Shown: positions 38,428 to 49,030, counted from the first letter of the stretch. The stretch is DNA of 64,000 nucleotides from Picocystis sp. L7 (GCA_020975725.1 QXJR01000028.1:372001-436000), one strand, 5' to 3'. The notes: generated by a model from the letters alone, not told the origin. Made by a program: numbers and translations.

Positions 38428-41048
38428 TAGTGCCTCAACTTTTTGTAACGAGACGATTACAAAACGTTGGATCGAAATCTTGGGGAAAGATATCGATTAA
38501 AGAACTGCAGGTAGATATCGATGGAACTAGGGTTTTTTCTCCCAGCCGTTACGAGGGGACAAGTTGTCGACCGATCCACGGCAGCGAAGGACGTCACGTA
38601 GATCCGCGAGCAAGTTCGCCATCTTCGTCGCGCTGGCACTCCCGTCTCCTGAGGTACGTCGCAGCCGTGCGCCAAGTTAGTTTGCGACCGTTGCGAGACG
38701 CGTTTGGTACGAGTGCTTGGACGTGTTGATAGATCTCGTCTGCACGATCTGCGGACACGACCGACCGTCCGTCCCATTCTCCTCGACGTTTAGCCTCGGA
38801 CACGAGGCGACTCATGAGGTAATGCAGGTCCGCGAGGTGTGGTCGTTGCTCTCTACGCACGTGAGCTGACGTGAGACGCATCCATGGAAGGTCGCCTGAG
38901 ATGTAGGACACGAATGCCTGGCGCACTGTCACCTTCGTGGGCAAGTCGACCGATGAAGCTGGCAATCGGAGCAGACCGAGCATTGCATTGGAATCACGTG
39001 CCTCCACCGTTGCTGTTGGTTGTTGCATCTGGACAGCATCCTCGATTCTCTGCATCAGCGGAGTGACCAAGTCACTCACCACACTGCGGATGGTGGCAGG
39101 TGTGATGTTACCGCACTCAAAGTCCCTTTCTTGCATGCACTGAAGAAGGACATCACGGATGTCCTCCTTCAGTGTGTTCAACTTGGATGTCGCTTTCTCA
39201 CAGTGGCTGAGGATGTGAACGTTCATTGGTATACCTGTAGGACTGAGGTCATTTCCACATCGGTCATGTGTTGACTCGGCACTCACAAACTCTGCAATGC
39301 ATGACCTTGAGCTGTCCCTCCATAAGGGAATGCTTCGGAGAGGGTGGTTGCCTGGGAGGTTGTCATGGATCCACTTCTCATGGTACAGCAAGTTTGCAAG
39401 TAGATGCTCCAGCACTATATCCAAAGCATTGGTTTTCCCGAATGCAGCAAATGTCAAGCGAGCAAGCCTACTTGCGATAGTCATATCCACTCCAGGGATG
39501 AAATGCGGGGGTAGTTGAGCAAACTTTGAGCCACTTGAGGGTGCATGACCTGCCACAATCCTTCCAATATATTGATCACCTGCTGATTCATACCTCAAGT
39601 ATGTACCGAGAACTTTGCCGGTATCCCATCCGGCTCGGTTACAAATGCTCATCATGGACGGCCCATCAGTAATCCCTGATGTGACATATGTACTTGCGCC
39701 TTTTCTATTGGAATGAGTGCCAATATCACTTGGATCCAACCCATAACATTGCAATATTTCTCTGTTTTTCACCTTGAAGCGCTCCATGTGAGCCGAGTGA
39801 GCAGCGTAAATGTTGGCATGGGGGAAGATTGCATTGTTTTCCTTCCCCACCTCAAAGCATGCCAAGTATGCTGCCAAACAAAACAACGGGCATATTTCAG
39901 GGGTTGAAGGATTAGAATACACATGCTTAGGAAACCTTCCTTGCTTCTCACCATCTTGATCATTTTTCTGGTGCGGTATATAGACCCTCAACCCATCATT
40001 CTCCCATTGGAGGTGGGAGAGGCAAAGCCCACATGTACTATGAGCGCGTGCGGCCAAGTTCCACGAAAAGACATGAATTAGCAAGGCACCCAATACACCT
40101 TCCACAAGGAGCTTCTTCGAGATTGCACAATACAACTGATATGGAAGGGCCATTTTGCCTCTTTCATGGGTAGAGTTTGGGTCTACTCCTCTTTCTTGGG
40201 CCGAAACTCTTCTCAATGCGTTCATGTATTCGCTCACTTGCTCATCAAACCATTCGGGCAAGGGGACATTTGCATGGCGATAGAGGTGTTTCAAGGCACT
40301 CCTATAGTTCCCATACGTCCGCAAGTAAGTCTCACGACCATTGAAGTCCCTTTTCCTTTGTTGTGCCAAAAACATCGCCCAAGCATTGAAGTGCAAGCAC
40401 TCCAAATTGACTTTACCGACAAGCATAGTGTGGTTCAACTCCTCACAACTCGACAACGTATCTTTTATCGCAGCGAGACGATCCTTCTCATCCAAGAGTT
40501 GAAGAGAGGTCCTCCAAGTTTCTGTTATGAGTCCCCCACTTTGCAAAGATGGTAGATTTTCATAGTTGGCAAAGGCCCATGCCACAAAACGCTTGTTCAT
40601 TCCTAGGTAAGCTTTCCGTGTCTTCTCGGACTTGCTATTCCGTTGTATCTCCCTCACGAGTGATGGTTGAAGGTGCTCCGAACCTCGGCCATGAAGCTCC
40701 GAACGTGGCGTTGGTTCCTCCGAAGGCGGATGCTCGAACGGGCCCGTGGATGCCATCGCCAACTAACATTTCAACCCTCGATCGGATCGATCCATCGATA
40801 TCCATCCGATCCACCATTGAGATCTTTCCCTCATTCGATCGGTATCTTTTTTTGTAAGGATCTCGTTACAAAAAGTTGAGCCATCGATCGATGGAAAAAC
40901 GGACAATAGGAAAGGAGGTCGTTTCGATAGGGAAAACGGGGCGGGATCCATCCACTCGTGAATCAACTTTTTATAACGAATCGTTACAAAAACGGTCCAT
41001 TCGATAGGGGATTTTGGAATCCGGGTTACAAAATGTTGGGAGAAAGGG
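38428..41048 (-). mobile_element. Crypton-like tyrosine-recombinase element, copy A
   Basis: A 2,621-bp unit beginning TAGTGCCTCAAC and ending GTTGGGAGAAAGGG. It is followed without a gap by copy B, and the junction GAAAGGG/TAGTGCC is shared. It has one gene, on the minus strand. Palindromes with arms like CAACTTTTTGTAACG lie near both ends. There are no long terminal inverted repeats, no DDE transposase and no clear target-site duplication beyond AGGG. These are features of tyrosine-recombinase DNA transposons that integrate from a circle. Confidence 0.9.
38594..40756 (-). CDS. tyrosine recombinase of element copy A
   Basis: 720 residues from the first ATG, intact. A helical N-terminal core-binding region (about 40-200) precedes the catalytic domain. 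Candidate active-site residues are Arg in 'WNLAARAHSTCG' (about 237), Lys in 'PHQKNDQDGE' (about 264), the His-x-x-Arg box 'GTHSNRKGASTYV' (His 348, Arg 351), Trp in 'RAGWDTGK' (about 377) and the nucleophile Tyr in 'TYLRYESAGDQYIG' (386 or 389). The block with THS.RKGA.TY..SG...GP is typical of large algal and oomycete recombinases related to Cryptons. The roughly 300-residue C-terminal part has no recognised motif. It cuts and rejoins DNA through a 3'-phosphotyrosine. Copies B and C encode the same protein. Confidence 0.88.
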   Translation of the reverse strand: MASTGPFEHPPSEEPTPRSELHGRGSEHLQPSLVREIQRNSKSEKTRKAYLGMNKRFVAWAFANYENLPSLQSGGLITETWRTSLQLLDEKDRLAAIKDTLSSCEELNHTMLVGKVNLECLHFNAWAMFLAQQRKRDFNGRETYLRTYGNYRSALKHLYRHANVPLPEWFDEQVSEYMNALRRVSAQERGVDPNSTHERGKMALPYQLYCAISKKLLVEGVLGALLIHVFSWNLAARAHSTCGLCLSHLQWENDGLRVYIPHQKNDQDGEKQGRFPKHVYSNPSTPEICPLFCLAAYLACFEVGKENNAIFPHANIYAAHSAHMERFKVKNREILQCYGLDPSDIGTHSNRKGASTYVTSGITDGPSMMSICNRAGWDTGKVLGTYLRYESAGDQYIGRIVAGHAPSSGSKFAQLPPHFIPGVDMTIASRLARLTFAAFGKTNALDIVLEHLLANLLYHEKWIHDNLPGNHPLRSIPLWRDSSRSCIAEFVSAESTHDRCGNDLSPTGIPMNVHILSHCEKATSKLNTLKEDIRDVLLQCMQERDFECGNITPATIRSVVSDLVTPLMQRIEDAVQMQQPTATVEARDSNAMLGLLRLPASSVDLPTKVTVRQAFVSYISGDLPWMRLTSAHVRREQRPHLADLHYLMSRLVSEAKRRGEWDGRSVVSADRADEIYQHVQALVPNASRNGRKLTWRTAATYLRRRECQRDEDGELARGST

Positions 41049-43669
41049 TAGTGCCTCAACTTTTTGTAACGAGACGATTACAAAACGTTGGATCGAAATC
41101 TTGGGGAAAGATATCGATTAAAGAACTGCAGGTAGATATCGATGGAACTAGGGTTTTTTCTCCCAGCCGTTACGAGGGGACAAGTTGTCGACCGATCCAC
41201 GGCAGCGAAGGACGTCACGTAGATCCGCGAGCAAGTTCGCCATCTTCGTCGCGCTGGCACTCCCGTCTCCTGAGGTACGTCGCAGCCGTGCGCCAAGTTA
41301 GTTTGCGACCGTTGCGAGACGCGTTTGGTACGAGTGCTTGGACGTGTTGATAGATCTCGTCTGCACGATCTGCGGACACGACCGACCGTCCGTCCCATTC
41401 TCCTCGACGTTTAGCCTCGGACACGAGGCGACTCATGAGGTAATGCAGGTCCGCGAGGTGTGGTCGTTGCTCTCTACGCACGTGAGCTGACGTGAGACGC
41501 ATCCATGGAAGGTCGCCTGAGATGTAGGACACGAATGCCTGGCGCACTGTCACCTTCGTGGGCAAGTCGACCGATGAAGCTGGCAATCGGAGCAGACCGA
41601 GCATTGCATTGGAATCACGTGCCTCCACCGTTGCTGTTGGTTGTTGCATCTGGACAGCATCCTCGATTCTCTGCATCAGCGGAGTGACCAAGTCACTCAC
41701 CACACTGCGGATGGTGGCAGGTGTGATGTTACCGCACTCAAAGTCCCTTTCTTGCATGCACTGAAGAAGGACATCACGGATGTCCTCCTTCAGTGTGTTC
41801 AACTTGGATGTCGCTTTCTCACAGTGGCTGAGGATGTGAACGTTCATTGGTATACCTGTAGGACTGAGGTCATTTCCACATCGGTCATGTGTTGACTCGG
41901 CACTCACAAACTCTGCAATGCATGACCTTGAGCTGTCCCTCCATAAGGGAATGCTTCGGAGAGGGTGGTTGCCTGGGAGGTTGTCATGGATCCACTTCTC
42001 ATGGTACAGCAAGTTTGCAAGTAGATGCTCCAGCACTATATCCAAAGCATTGGTTTTCCCGAATGCAGCAAATGTCAAGCGAGCAAGCCTACTTGCGATA
42101 GTCATATCCACTCCAGGGATGAAATGCGGGGGTAGTTGAGCAAACTTTGAGCCACTTGAGGGTGCATGACCTGCCACAATCCTTCCAATATATTGATCAC
42201 CTGCTGATTCATACCTCAAGTATGTACCGAGAACTTTGCCGGTATCCCATCCGGCTCGGTTACAAATGCTCATCATGGACGGCCCATCAGTAATCCCTGA
42301 TGTGACATATGTACTTGCGCCTTTTCTATTGGAATGAGTGCCAATATCACTTGGATCCAACCCATAACATTGCAATATTTCTCTGTTTTTCACCTTGAAG
42401 CGCTCCATGTGAGCCGAGTGAGCAGCGTAAATGTTGGCATGGGGGAAGATTGCATTGTTTTCCTTCCCCACCTCAAAGCATGCCAAGTATGCTGCCAAAC
42501 AAAACAACGGGCATATTTCAGGGGTTGAAGGATTAGAATACACATGCTTAGGAAACCTTCCTTGCTTCTCACCATCTTGATCATTTTTCTGGTGCGGTAT
42601 ATAGACCCTCAACCCATCATTCTCCCATTGGAGGTGGGAGAGGCAAAGCCCACATGTACTATGAGCGCGTGCGGCCAAGTTCCACGAAAAGACATGAATT
42701 AGCAAGGCACCCAATACACCTTCCACAAGGAGCTTCTTCGAGATTGCACAATACAACTGATATGGAAGGGCCATTTTGCCTCTTTCATGGGTAGAGTTTG
42801 GGTCTACTCCTCTTTCTTGGGCCGAAACTCTTCTCAATGCGTTCATGTATTCGCTCACTTGCTCATCAAACCATTCGGGCAAGGGGACATTTGCATGGCG
42901 ATAGAGGTGTTTCAAGGCACTCCTATAGTTCCCATACGTCCGCAAGTAAGTCTCACGACCATTGAAGTCCCTTTTCCTTTGTTGTGCCAAAAACATCGCC
43001 CAAGCATTGAAGTGCAAGCACTCCAAATTGACTTTACCGACAAGCATAGTGTGGTTCAACTCCTCACAACTCGACAACGTATCTTTTATCGCAGCGAGAC
43101 GATCCTTCTCATCCAAGAGTTGAAGAGAGGTCCTCCAAGTTTCTGTTATGAGTCCCCCACTTTGCAAAGATGGTAGATTTTCATAGTTGGCAAAGGCCCA
43201 TGCCACAAAACGCTTGTTCATTCCTAGGTAAGCTTTCCGTGTCTTCTCGGACTTGCTATTCCGTTGTATCTCCCTCACGAGTGATGGTTGAAGGTGCTCC
43301 GAACCTCGGCCATGAAGCTCCGAACGTGGCGTTGGTTCCTCCGAAGGCGGATGCTCGAACGGGCCCGTGGATGCCATCGCCAACTAACATTTCAACCCTC
43401 GATCGGATCGATCCATCGATATCCATCCGATCCACCATTGAGATCTTTCCCTCATTCGATCGGTATCTTTTTTTGTAAGGATCTCGTTACAAAAAGTTGA
43501 GCCATCGATCGATGGAAAAACGGACAATAGGAAAGGAGGTCGTTTCGATAGGGAAAACGGGGCGGGATCCATCCACTCGTGAATCAACTTTTTATAACGA
43601 ATCGTTACAAAAACGGTCCATTCGATAGGGGATTTTGGAATCCGGGTTACAAAATGTTGGGAGAAAGGG
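41049..43669 (-). mobile_element. Crypton-like tyrosine-recombinase element, copy B
   Basis: The same 2,621-bp unit in the same orientation, head-to-tail behind copy A. Its right end GAGAAAGGG runs straight into the remaining (GGGAGAA)n array. Sampled stretches are identical to copy A. The tandem arrangement with a single shared junction fits integration of a circular form into the end of a resident copy, or unequal exchange. Confidence 0.9.
41215..43377 (-). CDS. tyrosine recombinase of element copy B
   Basis: 720 residues, with a translation identical to the copy A protein and all catalytic boxes present (Arg, Lys, HSNR, Trp, Tyr). The start codon stands about 290 bp inside the right end, behind two palindromic motifs that may serve as both promoter and recombinase-binding sites. 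No second gene lies in the unit. Confidence 0.88.
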   Translation of the reverse strand: MASTGPFEHPPSEEPTPRSELHGRGSEHLQPSLVREIQRNSKSEKTRKAYLGMNKRFVAWAFANYENLPSLQSGGLITETWRTSLQLLDEKDRLAAIKDTLSSCEELNHTMLVGKVNLECLHFNAWAMFLAQQRKRDFNGRETYLRTYGNYRSALKHLYRHANVPLPEWFDEQVSEYMNALRRVSAQERGVDPNSTHERGKMALPYQLYCAISKKLLVEGVLGALLIHVFSWNLAARAHSTCGLCLSHLQWENDGLRVYIPHQKNDQDGEKQGRFPKHVYSNPSTPEICPLFCLAAYLACFEVGKENNAIFPHANIYAAHSAHMERFKVKNREILQCYGLDPSDIGTHSNRKGASTYVTSGITDGPSMMSICNRAGWDTGKVLGTYLRYESAGDQYIGRIVAGHAPSSGSKFAQLPPHFIPGVDMTIASRLARLTFAAFGKTNALDIVLEHLLANLLYHEKWIHDNLPGNHPLRSIPLWRDSSRSCIAEFVSAESTHDRCGNDLSPTGIPMNVHILSHCEKATSKLNTLKEDIRDVLLQCMQERDFECGNITPATIRSVVSDLVTPLMQRIEDAVQMQQPTATVEARDSNAMLGLLRLPASSVDLPTKVTVRQAFVSYISGDLPWMRLTSAHVRREQRPHLADLHYLMSRLVSEAKRRGEWDGRSVVSADRADEIYQHVQALVPNASRNGRKLTWRTAATYLRRRECQRDEDGELARGST

Positions 43670-43864
43670 AGAAGGGAGAAGGGGAGAAGGGAGAAGGGGA
43701 GAAGGGAGAAGGGAGAAGGGACAAGGGAGAAGGGGAGAAGGGGAGAAGGGAGAAGGGGAGAAGGGAGAAGGGAGAAGGGACAAGGGAGAAGGGGAGAAGG
43801 GGAGAAGGGAGAAGGGGAGAAGGGAGAAGGGGAGAAGGGACAAGGGAGAAGAAGGGGAGAAGGG
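43670..43864 (+). repeat. polypurine minisatellite, right part
   Basis: About 195 bp of AGAAGGG/AGAAGGGG units with ACAAGGG variants. It continues the array interrupted by copies A and B and ends 32 bp before the NDUFAF6 start codon. It therefore probably lies in that gene's promoter or 5' UTR. Confidence 0.93.
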
Positions 43865-43896
43865 TGCACGTTGTCGGAAGGATTGGGCGCTCGGCG

Positions 43897-44790
43897 ATGC
43901 CGACATTGCGACGCATGGAGTCGGCACAGCGCGCTTTCGAGCACTGCGCGTGGATGGTGCGGGAAGGAGACTATCTGGGCTACCTGTGTGCAGCGGCACT
44001 GCCTGAACGGGCGCGTTGGGGAGCCATGGCGATCCGCGCATTCGCACTGGAGGCGCAGCAACCGCCGAGCCGAGACGCGCCATTGGCGCAGCTGCGCTTG
44101 GAATGGTGGAGACAGGCCATGGACGATACCTACGCCGGACGTCCTCCGTCCCATCCCGTTGCCTTGTCCATTGCGGCCTTCCTCGAGGAAGAACAGGCCG
44201 CCAAGCGTCCACGCCTGACGCGCGGTTGGTTCAAACGCATCGTCGACGCACGTAGCGAGGAAGTGGAACGAGGTGGAACTGTGCCGAGCTTGGACGAATT
44301 GGAACGACACGCCGAAAGGTGCTTCTCCTCCATGCACTACCTGGTGCTTGAATGCGCAGGTGTGCGACAGAGTGCCTCCCACCACGCGGCCAGCCACCTC
44401 GGAGCCGCAGAAGGACTCGTCGACAGCTTGCGCAGAGCACCGGCGCGTCCTGGCGCCATGCCTTCCTCCGTCCTGGCCCAGTATGGAGCGTCGCAGGAAG
44501 ACATACGGCGAGGAAAAAACCGTGAAGCACTGGCCATGGCAGCTCAGGAAGTGGCCCAACAGGCCTCTGCCCACATCGAACGCGGGAGAGCCTTGGCGGT
44601 GCAACTGCCACCAGGGACAGCCAAACGCGCACTGCTGCCAACTGTTGCATGTGCAGCATGGCTGAAAAGCCTCCAACAAGTCAACTTCGACATTTTTCAT
44701 CCGCGGCTACGAGCGGGAGGCGGACTCGCCGTCCCGCCCATCCTGCTGCAGCTGCGGCTGTGGTGGAATGCATACAAAGAAACGTACTAG
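43897..44790 (+). CDS. NDUFAF6: NDUFAF6-like complex I assembly factor (squalene/phytoene synthase fold)
   Basis: 297 residues from ATG 43897 ('MPTLRRMESAQRAFEHCAWM'). Conserved parts are 'VREGDYLGYLCAAALPERAR', 'AIRAFALEAQ', 'LRLEWWRQAMDDTYAG', 'HYLVLECAGV', 'ASHLGAAEGLVDSL' and a C-terminal 'LPTVACAAWLKSLQQVNFDI'. The Asp-rich motifs of active squalene and phytoene synthases are missing, as in NDUFAF6, a mitochondrial protein needed for ND1 biogenesis. The open frame reaches back to 43579 through the minisatellite into copy B. That extension is Gly/Glu/Arg repeat and is taken as non-coding, though it means no stop separates them. A conventional mitochondrial presequence is not obvious. Confidence 0.88.
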   Translation: MPTLRRMESAQRAFEHCAWMVREGDYLGYLCAAALPERARWGAMAIRAFALEAQQPPSRDAPLAQLRLEWWRQAMDDTYAGRPPSHPVALSIAAFLEEEQAAKRPRLTRGWFKRIVDARSEEVERGGTVPSLDELERHAERCFSSMHYLVLECAGVRQSASHHAASHLGAAEGLVDSLRRAPARPGAMPSSVLAQYGASQEDIRRGKNREALAMAAQEVAQQASAHIERGRALAVQLPPGTAKRALLPTVACAAWLKSLQQVNFDIFHPRLRAGGGLAVPPILLQLRLWWNAYKETY

Positions 44791-44961
44791 AGGATCGTGA
44801 CGTGTACCGTTCCTGGTTCTGTTTCGTATCCACATGAGGCTGGAACGCAAAGCAAAGGGTACAAGGTGTGCAACCTGATGAGTCACCCCAACATGCAAAT
44901 GGGAGGAAAAGACGCTCAATGTGCGGCTGGATGGAAACATGCCAGTACACAAATAAAGGAT
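44791..44961. other. short convergent spacer
   Basis: 171 nt lie between the convergent stops of NDUFAF6 and Sin3. The AATAAA at about 44,951 on the plus strand could serve NDUFAF6 polyadenylation. Confidence 0.4.
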
Positions 44962-47900
44962 TTACAGCTGCCCGGCGGCAGTCAGGGTCGCTGCTGCTGA
45001 TTTCTCTGCAGCCTTCGTAAGCCATTCCTGATATCTCACTTGCCTTCTCTTTGATGCTTCTGAATGACGAGTAGATAGCTTCTTGTGGGGAAGCTTCAAA
45101 AACAGGTCCTCCGTGTCTAGCACATAGGACACCTTCGAAGATGCACAAGCAATCTTGCATTCTAACCCATTAGAAATCACAGCCCTGTCTGTGTACTTGA
45201 AGTAACCATCTTCTTCGGGTTCTCGACCATACTCCCTAGGCATATTTCTACGTAAAAATGGTCGGCTCTGGTCATCGGCGGAGACAGCTGATGTGAACCC
45301 GGCAGTGCTCTCCAAGAATGTGCGCAAGTATTCAGCAAATCCAGCATCCATAGATGTGCCAGGCTGATCGAATTTTTCGGATGGGGGGTCCATCAGTTGG
45401 ATGCCAACAACATTATCTCCACGTGTAATTCTATAGCACGCGTCATCACCAAGAAGCATCGTGGCATTCACGTGGTACACTGCATCCCTTTCAGCTGCGT
45501 AAAAGCCAGGCTGGCTTCTGGCTTTTTCATACTGGTGAAGCAGAAGCAGCTTCGTGGATATATCTTCACTCAAGAGTACCTGGAGGTGCTTGACGAGTTT
45601 GAGTACAAGCTTCTCGAGTGTGAAAAGCATGTAACTGTTCCTTCCAATAAGTTCTCTACACTTGTCTTCGTATTTTCCAGCCTCCAGGGTACCGTCCATC
45701 AATTGTAGCAGGATGCTCATAAACTGTGCATGTACCTCTTCTGCGTCCTCACGATGGACGGGCTGGTCATAATCTTCCTTCGTTCTCTCGCTGCCAGGTT
45801 TCCACTTCCGTTCGACTGTGCTGCAAGAAACCTTTGCCGTGTGCAGGCGTTCATAGAGGTGCCCATGCAGGCGGAAAAAAATGTAGATGGCATCGTTCGC
45901 GTAAAAAAGAGCCTTGCCCCTGGCCCTTCCTTCCGATTCTGCACCATTCTGCGTACAAGCTGCAACCTGCGCACTGATGGGTTTGCTGGCAATGAACAGT
46001 TTTTCCGGGTCGTCTTCAATAGAGTCCTCCTCCTCTTCCTCCTCTTCCTCCACTACTCCTCCACCACTTTCTGTGGATCTGCTAGTCTTCTTGCTTTTCT
46101 CTGCCTCATCGTCCATGTCATCCTCCCCCTGCTTTCTTTCTGTACACTTCGAAGGCTCTTCATCGGTCTCCATTTCCACTGAGTGCGCTTCTGATCTCTT
46201 GCACGCGCCTCCTGCTCGCCCTTCCCTTTCGGTGCCTCTATCGCTGTCCCTCACATACTGACCTGGATCTCTTGCAGGCAGTCCAACAAACGGTTCAAAG
46301 AAATCCCTTATGAAACCAAGGACTTTCTCGGCCTGGTCCATGCTCAAGTTCTCGTACGCTGCACACCTTAAGATTGCATATATATTGTCGTGGATCTCTT
46401 GATCTCCTACCTTGCACTCCAAGTCTGCACCAAGCCTCACAGACAGCTGTGGCGACGCACTCAGCATGAGAAGACCATCATCTCTCTGTTTCCTCCTGTC
46501 GCTTAGCTCCCTAATCTCATTCATCATCCCTTTTGTGCTGAGGACTTTCTTGTCTGCTTGTTTGAAGTAGAAACTTCTGTGATCAAGACTCTTCTGGTAG
46601 TTGAGGACATACACATTTCCCCATATCACATTCATATCTTTCTGCAGCTGACTCCACTCCTGGCCTTTCTGCTTCAAACGATTCAGTACAACAGGCAGAA
46701 CAATGTAAGGATGCTTAGCCATAAGCTCCAGGATTTCTTGACCATGCTCTGAGTAAATTTTCTCAATAGAGCGTAGATGAACTTGGTTGAGCCTACCCTC
46801 TGGTAAGGGATAGACTTTCCTTTCCTCTTCTGGCATCTTATCCAGTTCTTGAAGCAGCTCTTCCACATTCACAATTGTCGCATTGTTACACTCTATGATC
46901 ATATCCATCTCAAAGCGGTCGTCTTCGCATCGAAAGAGAGCCTCTTCGTACTGATTGCGCCTCATGTGCTGATAGGAGTAATCTTCACTACCGCTGGTCA
47001 CACTAACCCAAGCGTCATTTAGAACACGATGGTGCAGTGCTGTGCGGCCGCTGCATAGCAAGCGAGGGTAGTCCTTTGGCAGCAGCCTGTAGCTGGGGGT
47101 GCAACGTTCACACTGGCTCAAATCGAGCTCTCCAATGGGTCGGCTGAGATACTTCTCCCGGACACTGATGGCTTTCATTTTAGCAATATCTTTCGGGGTC
47201 ATTTTGCCAGCCTTCTCGGCCATCTTAGCTTCCAGTTCAAAGTCCATCACTTCACATCGATCCATCATCTCGCTGAACCCTTGCATCAAATCTGGGAATT
47301 TTCCAATGATGTCATACACCAAGCCCTGCAGCTCCATCCTTGTGATCACTTCCTGATTGAAGATGCTGAGGCATCGTATGAAATCGTTGTATGCTTCCTT
47401 GTTTCTCAAGCGCTGGTTTACTTTGTCAAAGAAACTCAGCTCTTTCTGCAGTGCACTGTGTTGTTTCTTCCTGTCTTCTGTCTCTTCTTGAGGTGCTTCG
47501 GATGCTTCCTTTTGCTTTGGCTTTTGTACCTTACGTTGGTGAGTTTTACTCCTGGGTGTCTCTGTTTTTTTAGCCGCTTTCACCGCCCCTTGGGCTTTGC
47601 GCTTGGCTGCAGCAGGGGCCGCAGATTCGGGCAAGAAGTATGTAAATTCTTGCAGCAGATCCTCGTGATTCTGGAACAGTTGTGCAACCTCGTGGTACAC
47701 TTGCGTGATGGACTTGAGGCCCTTCCTGTACATGTTCAGAATCTCCAAGAAAGCCTTGTACACACGCTCGTTATCCCAGAACCTTCTCTTGATCTTGTTG
47801 ACGTAGTTAATTGCCTGGTTAAACTCAACGGGCTGCTTTCCCTTCCTGTCCTCCTCTTCTTCGGGCGGCAGTTCTATTTCGTACCCGTCGGGCAGAAATG

Positions 47901-48679
47901 CATTGAATCCGAGGATAAGCTCTCGATGACCTTCGAAGAGCGACTTCACATTGACTATCACTCCCGCGGTGTCCACCCTACAGGAGCGCAGACATGCGAA
48001 CAAGTTGTTTGTTTTTCGGTCAGCCATGGATGAGTCTGCGTTTTCTGCTGCAAACGGTACGCCTTTCGGATGACAGGGATCCCATCTTTCATGCGTGACA
48101 AGAGATCGACGCCATTGATCCGTTGGAACTCGGGGGTGGATCGCTCCATCCGGCACACGACCCAGCCCTCGCTCCCCTTCGACGGTGTATGGAGAGCAGC
48201 TTCTGGGAGAAGTATTTTTCGGATCTGCCCGTTCTGAGGTGCAAGATTCACAGCACGGCATTTCGTTTTACGCCCGAGGCATACCTTCCCACTTTGAAGT
48301 CCTTCATTATGCGTAGGAAGGACTCGTACACTTGTTTCTTGTCTTTGAACCGTTCCTTGACCTCGCGGAGGTACGAGAGCGCGTCCCGTTCCGTCAAGGC
48401 ATCTTCTTCGCGCCTTATGGATCGCCATCGTACGTTCGTTTGTCGTTTTCGAGGGTCAGGACGTTTTTTTACGATCGATCTCGCGCTTGCACGCGATCCC
48501 AGACCGCCATGGTCCTTTCGTTTGCAGCCGAGACCACCACACGACCCCGTTCGATTCGCCTTCCTTCGCGTGTTTCTCCTTCCCATCCCTTTCCCGCGTC
48601 GCCATCGTCCCCTTCTCGTCTCGTTCTCACCTCGACGTGGTCGCAGGGGGTCGTTTGGACGCTCCTGCACCCGCTCCAT
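44962..48679 (-). CDS. SIN3: Sin3 histone-deacetylase corepressor
   Basis: Exons 48679-48285 and 47977-44962 flank a 307-nt intron (GTATGC...CTGTAG) that splits PAH1 between 'IMKDFKVG' and 'RVDTAGVIVNVKSLFEGH'. The total is 1,136 residues. PAH1 (about 100-170), PAH2 ('AINYVNKIKRRFWDNERVYK'...'LLQEFTYFLPE') and PAH3 ('FFDKVNQRLRNKEAYNDFI') each show the paired-helix pattern. The HDAC-interaction domain follows: 'LSQCERCTPSYRLLPKDYP', then 'VLNDAWVSVTSGSEDYSYQH'. The Sin3 C-terminal region includes 'ALFYANDAIYIFFRLHGHLY'. Sin3 scaffolds RPD3/HDAC complexes on chromatin. Lys-rich and Glu-rich linkers separate domains. The 5' end is uncertain: the about 85 residues before PAH1 are basic low-complexity, and the true start may be nearer to or beyond this ATG. 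Confidence 0.9.
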
Positions 48680-48794
48680 CCTCGCGTGTGCGCTTCATGT
48701 CGGCGCCAAAGCCGCTCGTGGTTGGTGGTCACAATCCCTCTCGATCCAAACCCACGCCAGGAGGCTCCTCCTGCCACGGAGGAATGAGAGACAC

Positions 48795-49030
48795 ACCCCT
48801 CTGCCCCCCCTCCCTCTCTACTCTCCCTGTACTCCCTCTCCTCCCTCTCTCTGTCTCCCTCATTCCCTCTCTCTGTCTCCCTCATTCCCTCTCCTTCTCC
48901 CTCTCCTCCCCCTGTCTCCCTCATTCCCTCTCTCTGTCTCCCTCATTCCCTCTCTCTGTCTCCCTCATTCCCTCTCCTTCTCCCTCTCCTCCCCCTGTCT
49001 CCCTCATTCCCTCTCTCTGTCTCCCTCATT
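48795..49030 (-). repeat. polypyrimidine minisatellite (CCCTCTCTCTGTCTCCCTCATT units), left part
   Basis: About 235 bp of strand-asymmetric repeats, built from 22-bp units and a TCTCCTTCTCCCTCTCCTCC variant. It is upstream of Sin3 and is interrupted by element copy C; the same units resume at 51652. On the complementary strand this is a polypurine tract like the one hosting copies A and B. Confidence 0.93.

Noticed and set aside
38117-38500. Long frames through the minisatellite encoding Gly/Glu/Arg or Pro/Ser/Leu repeats on both strands
   Set aside because: They are translations of a short purine repeat, which is open in nearly all frames; no start context, homology or conserved part.
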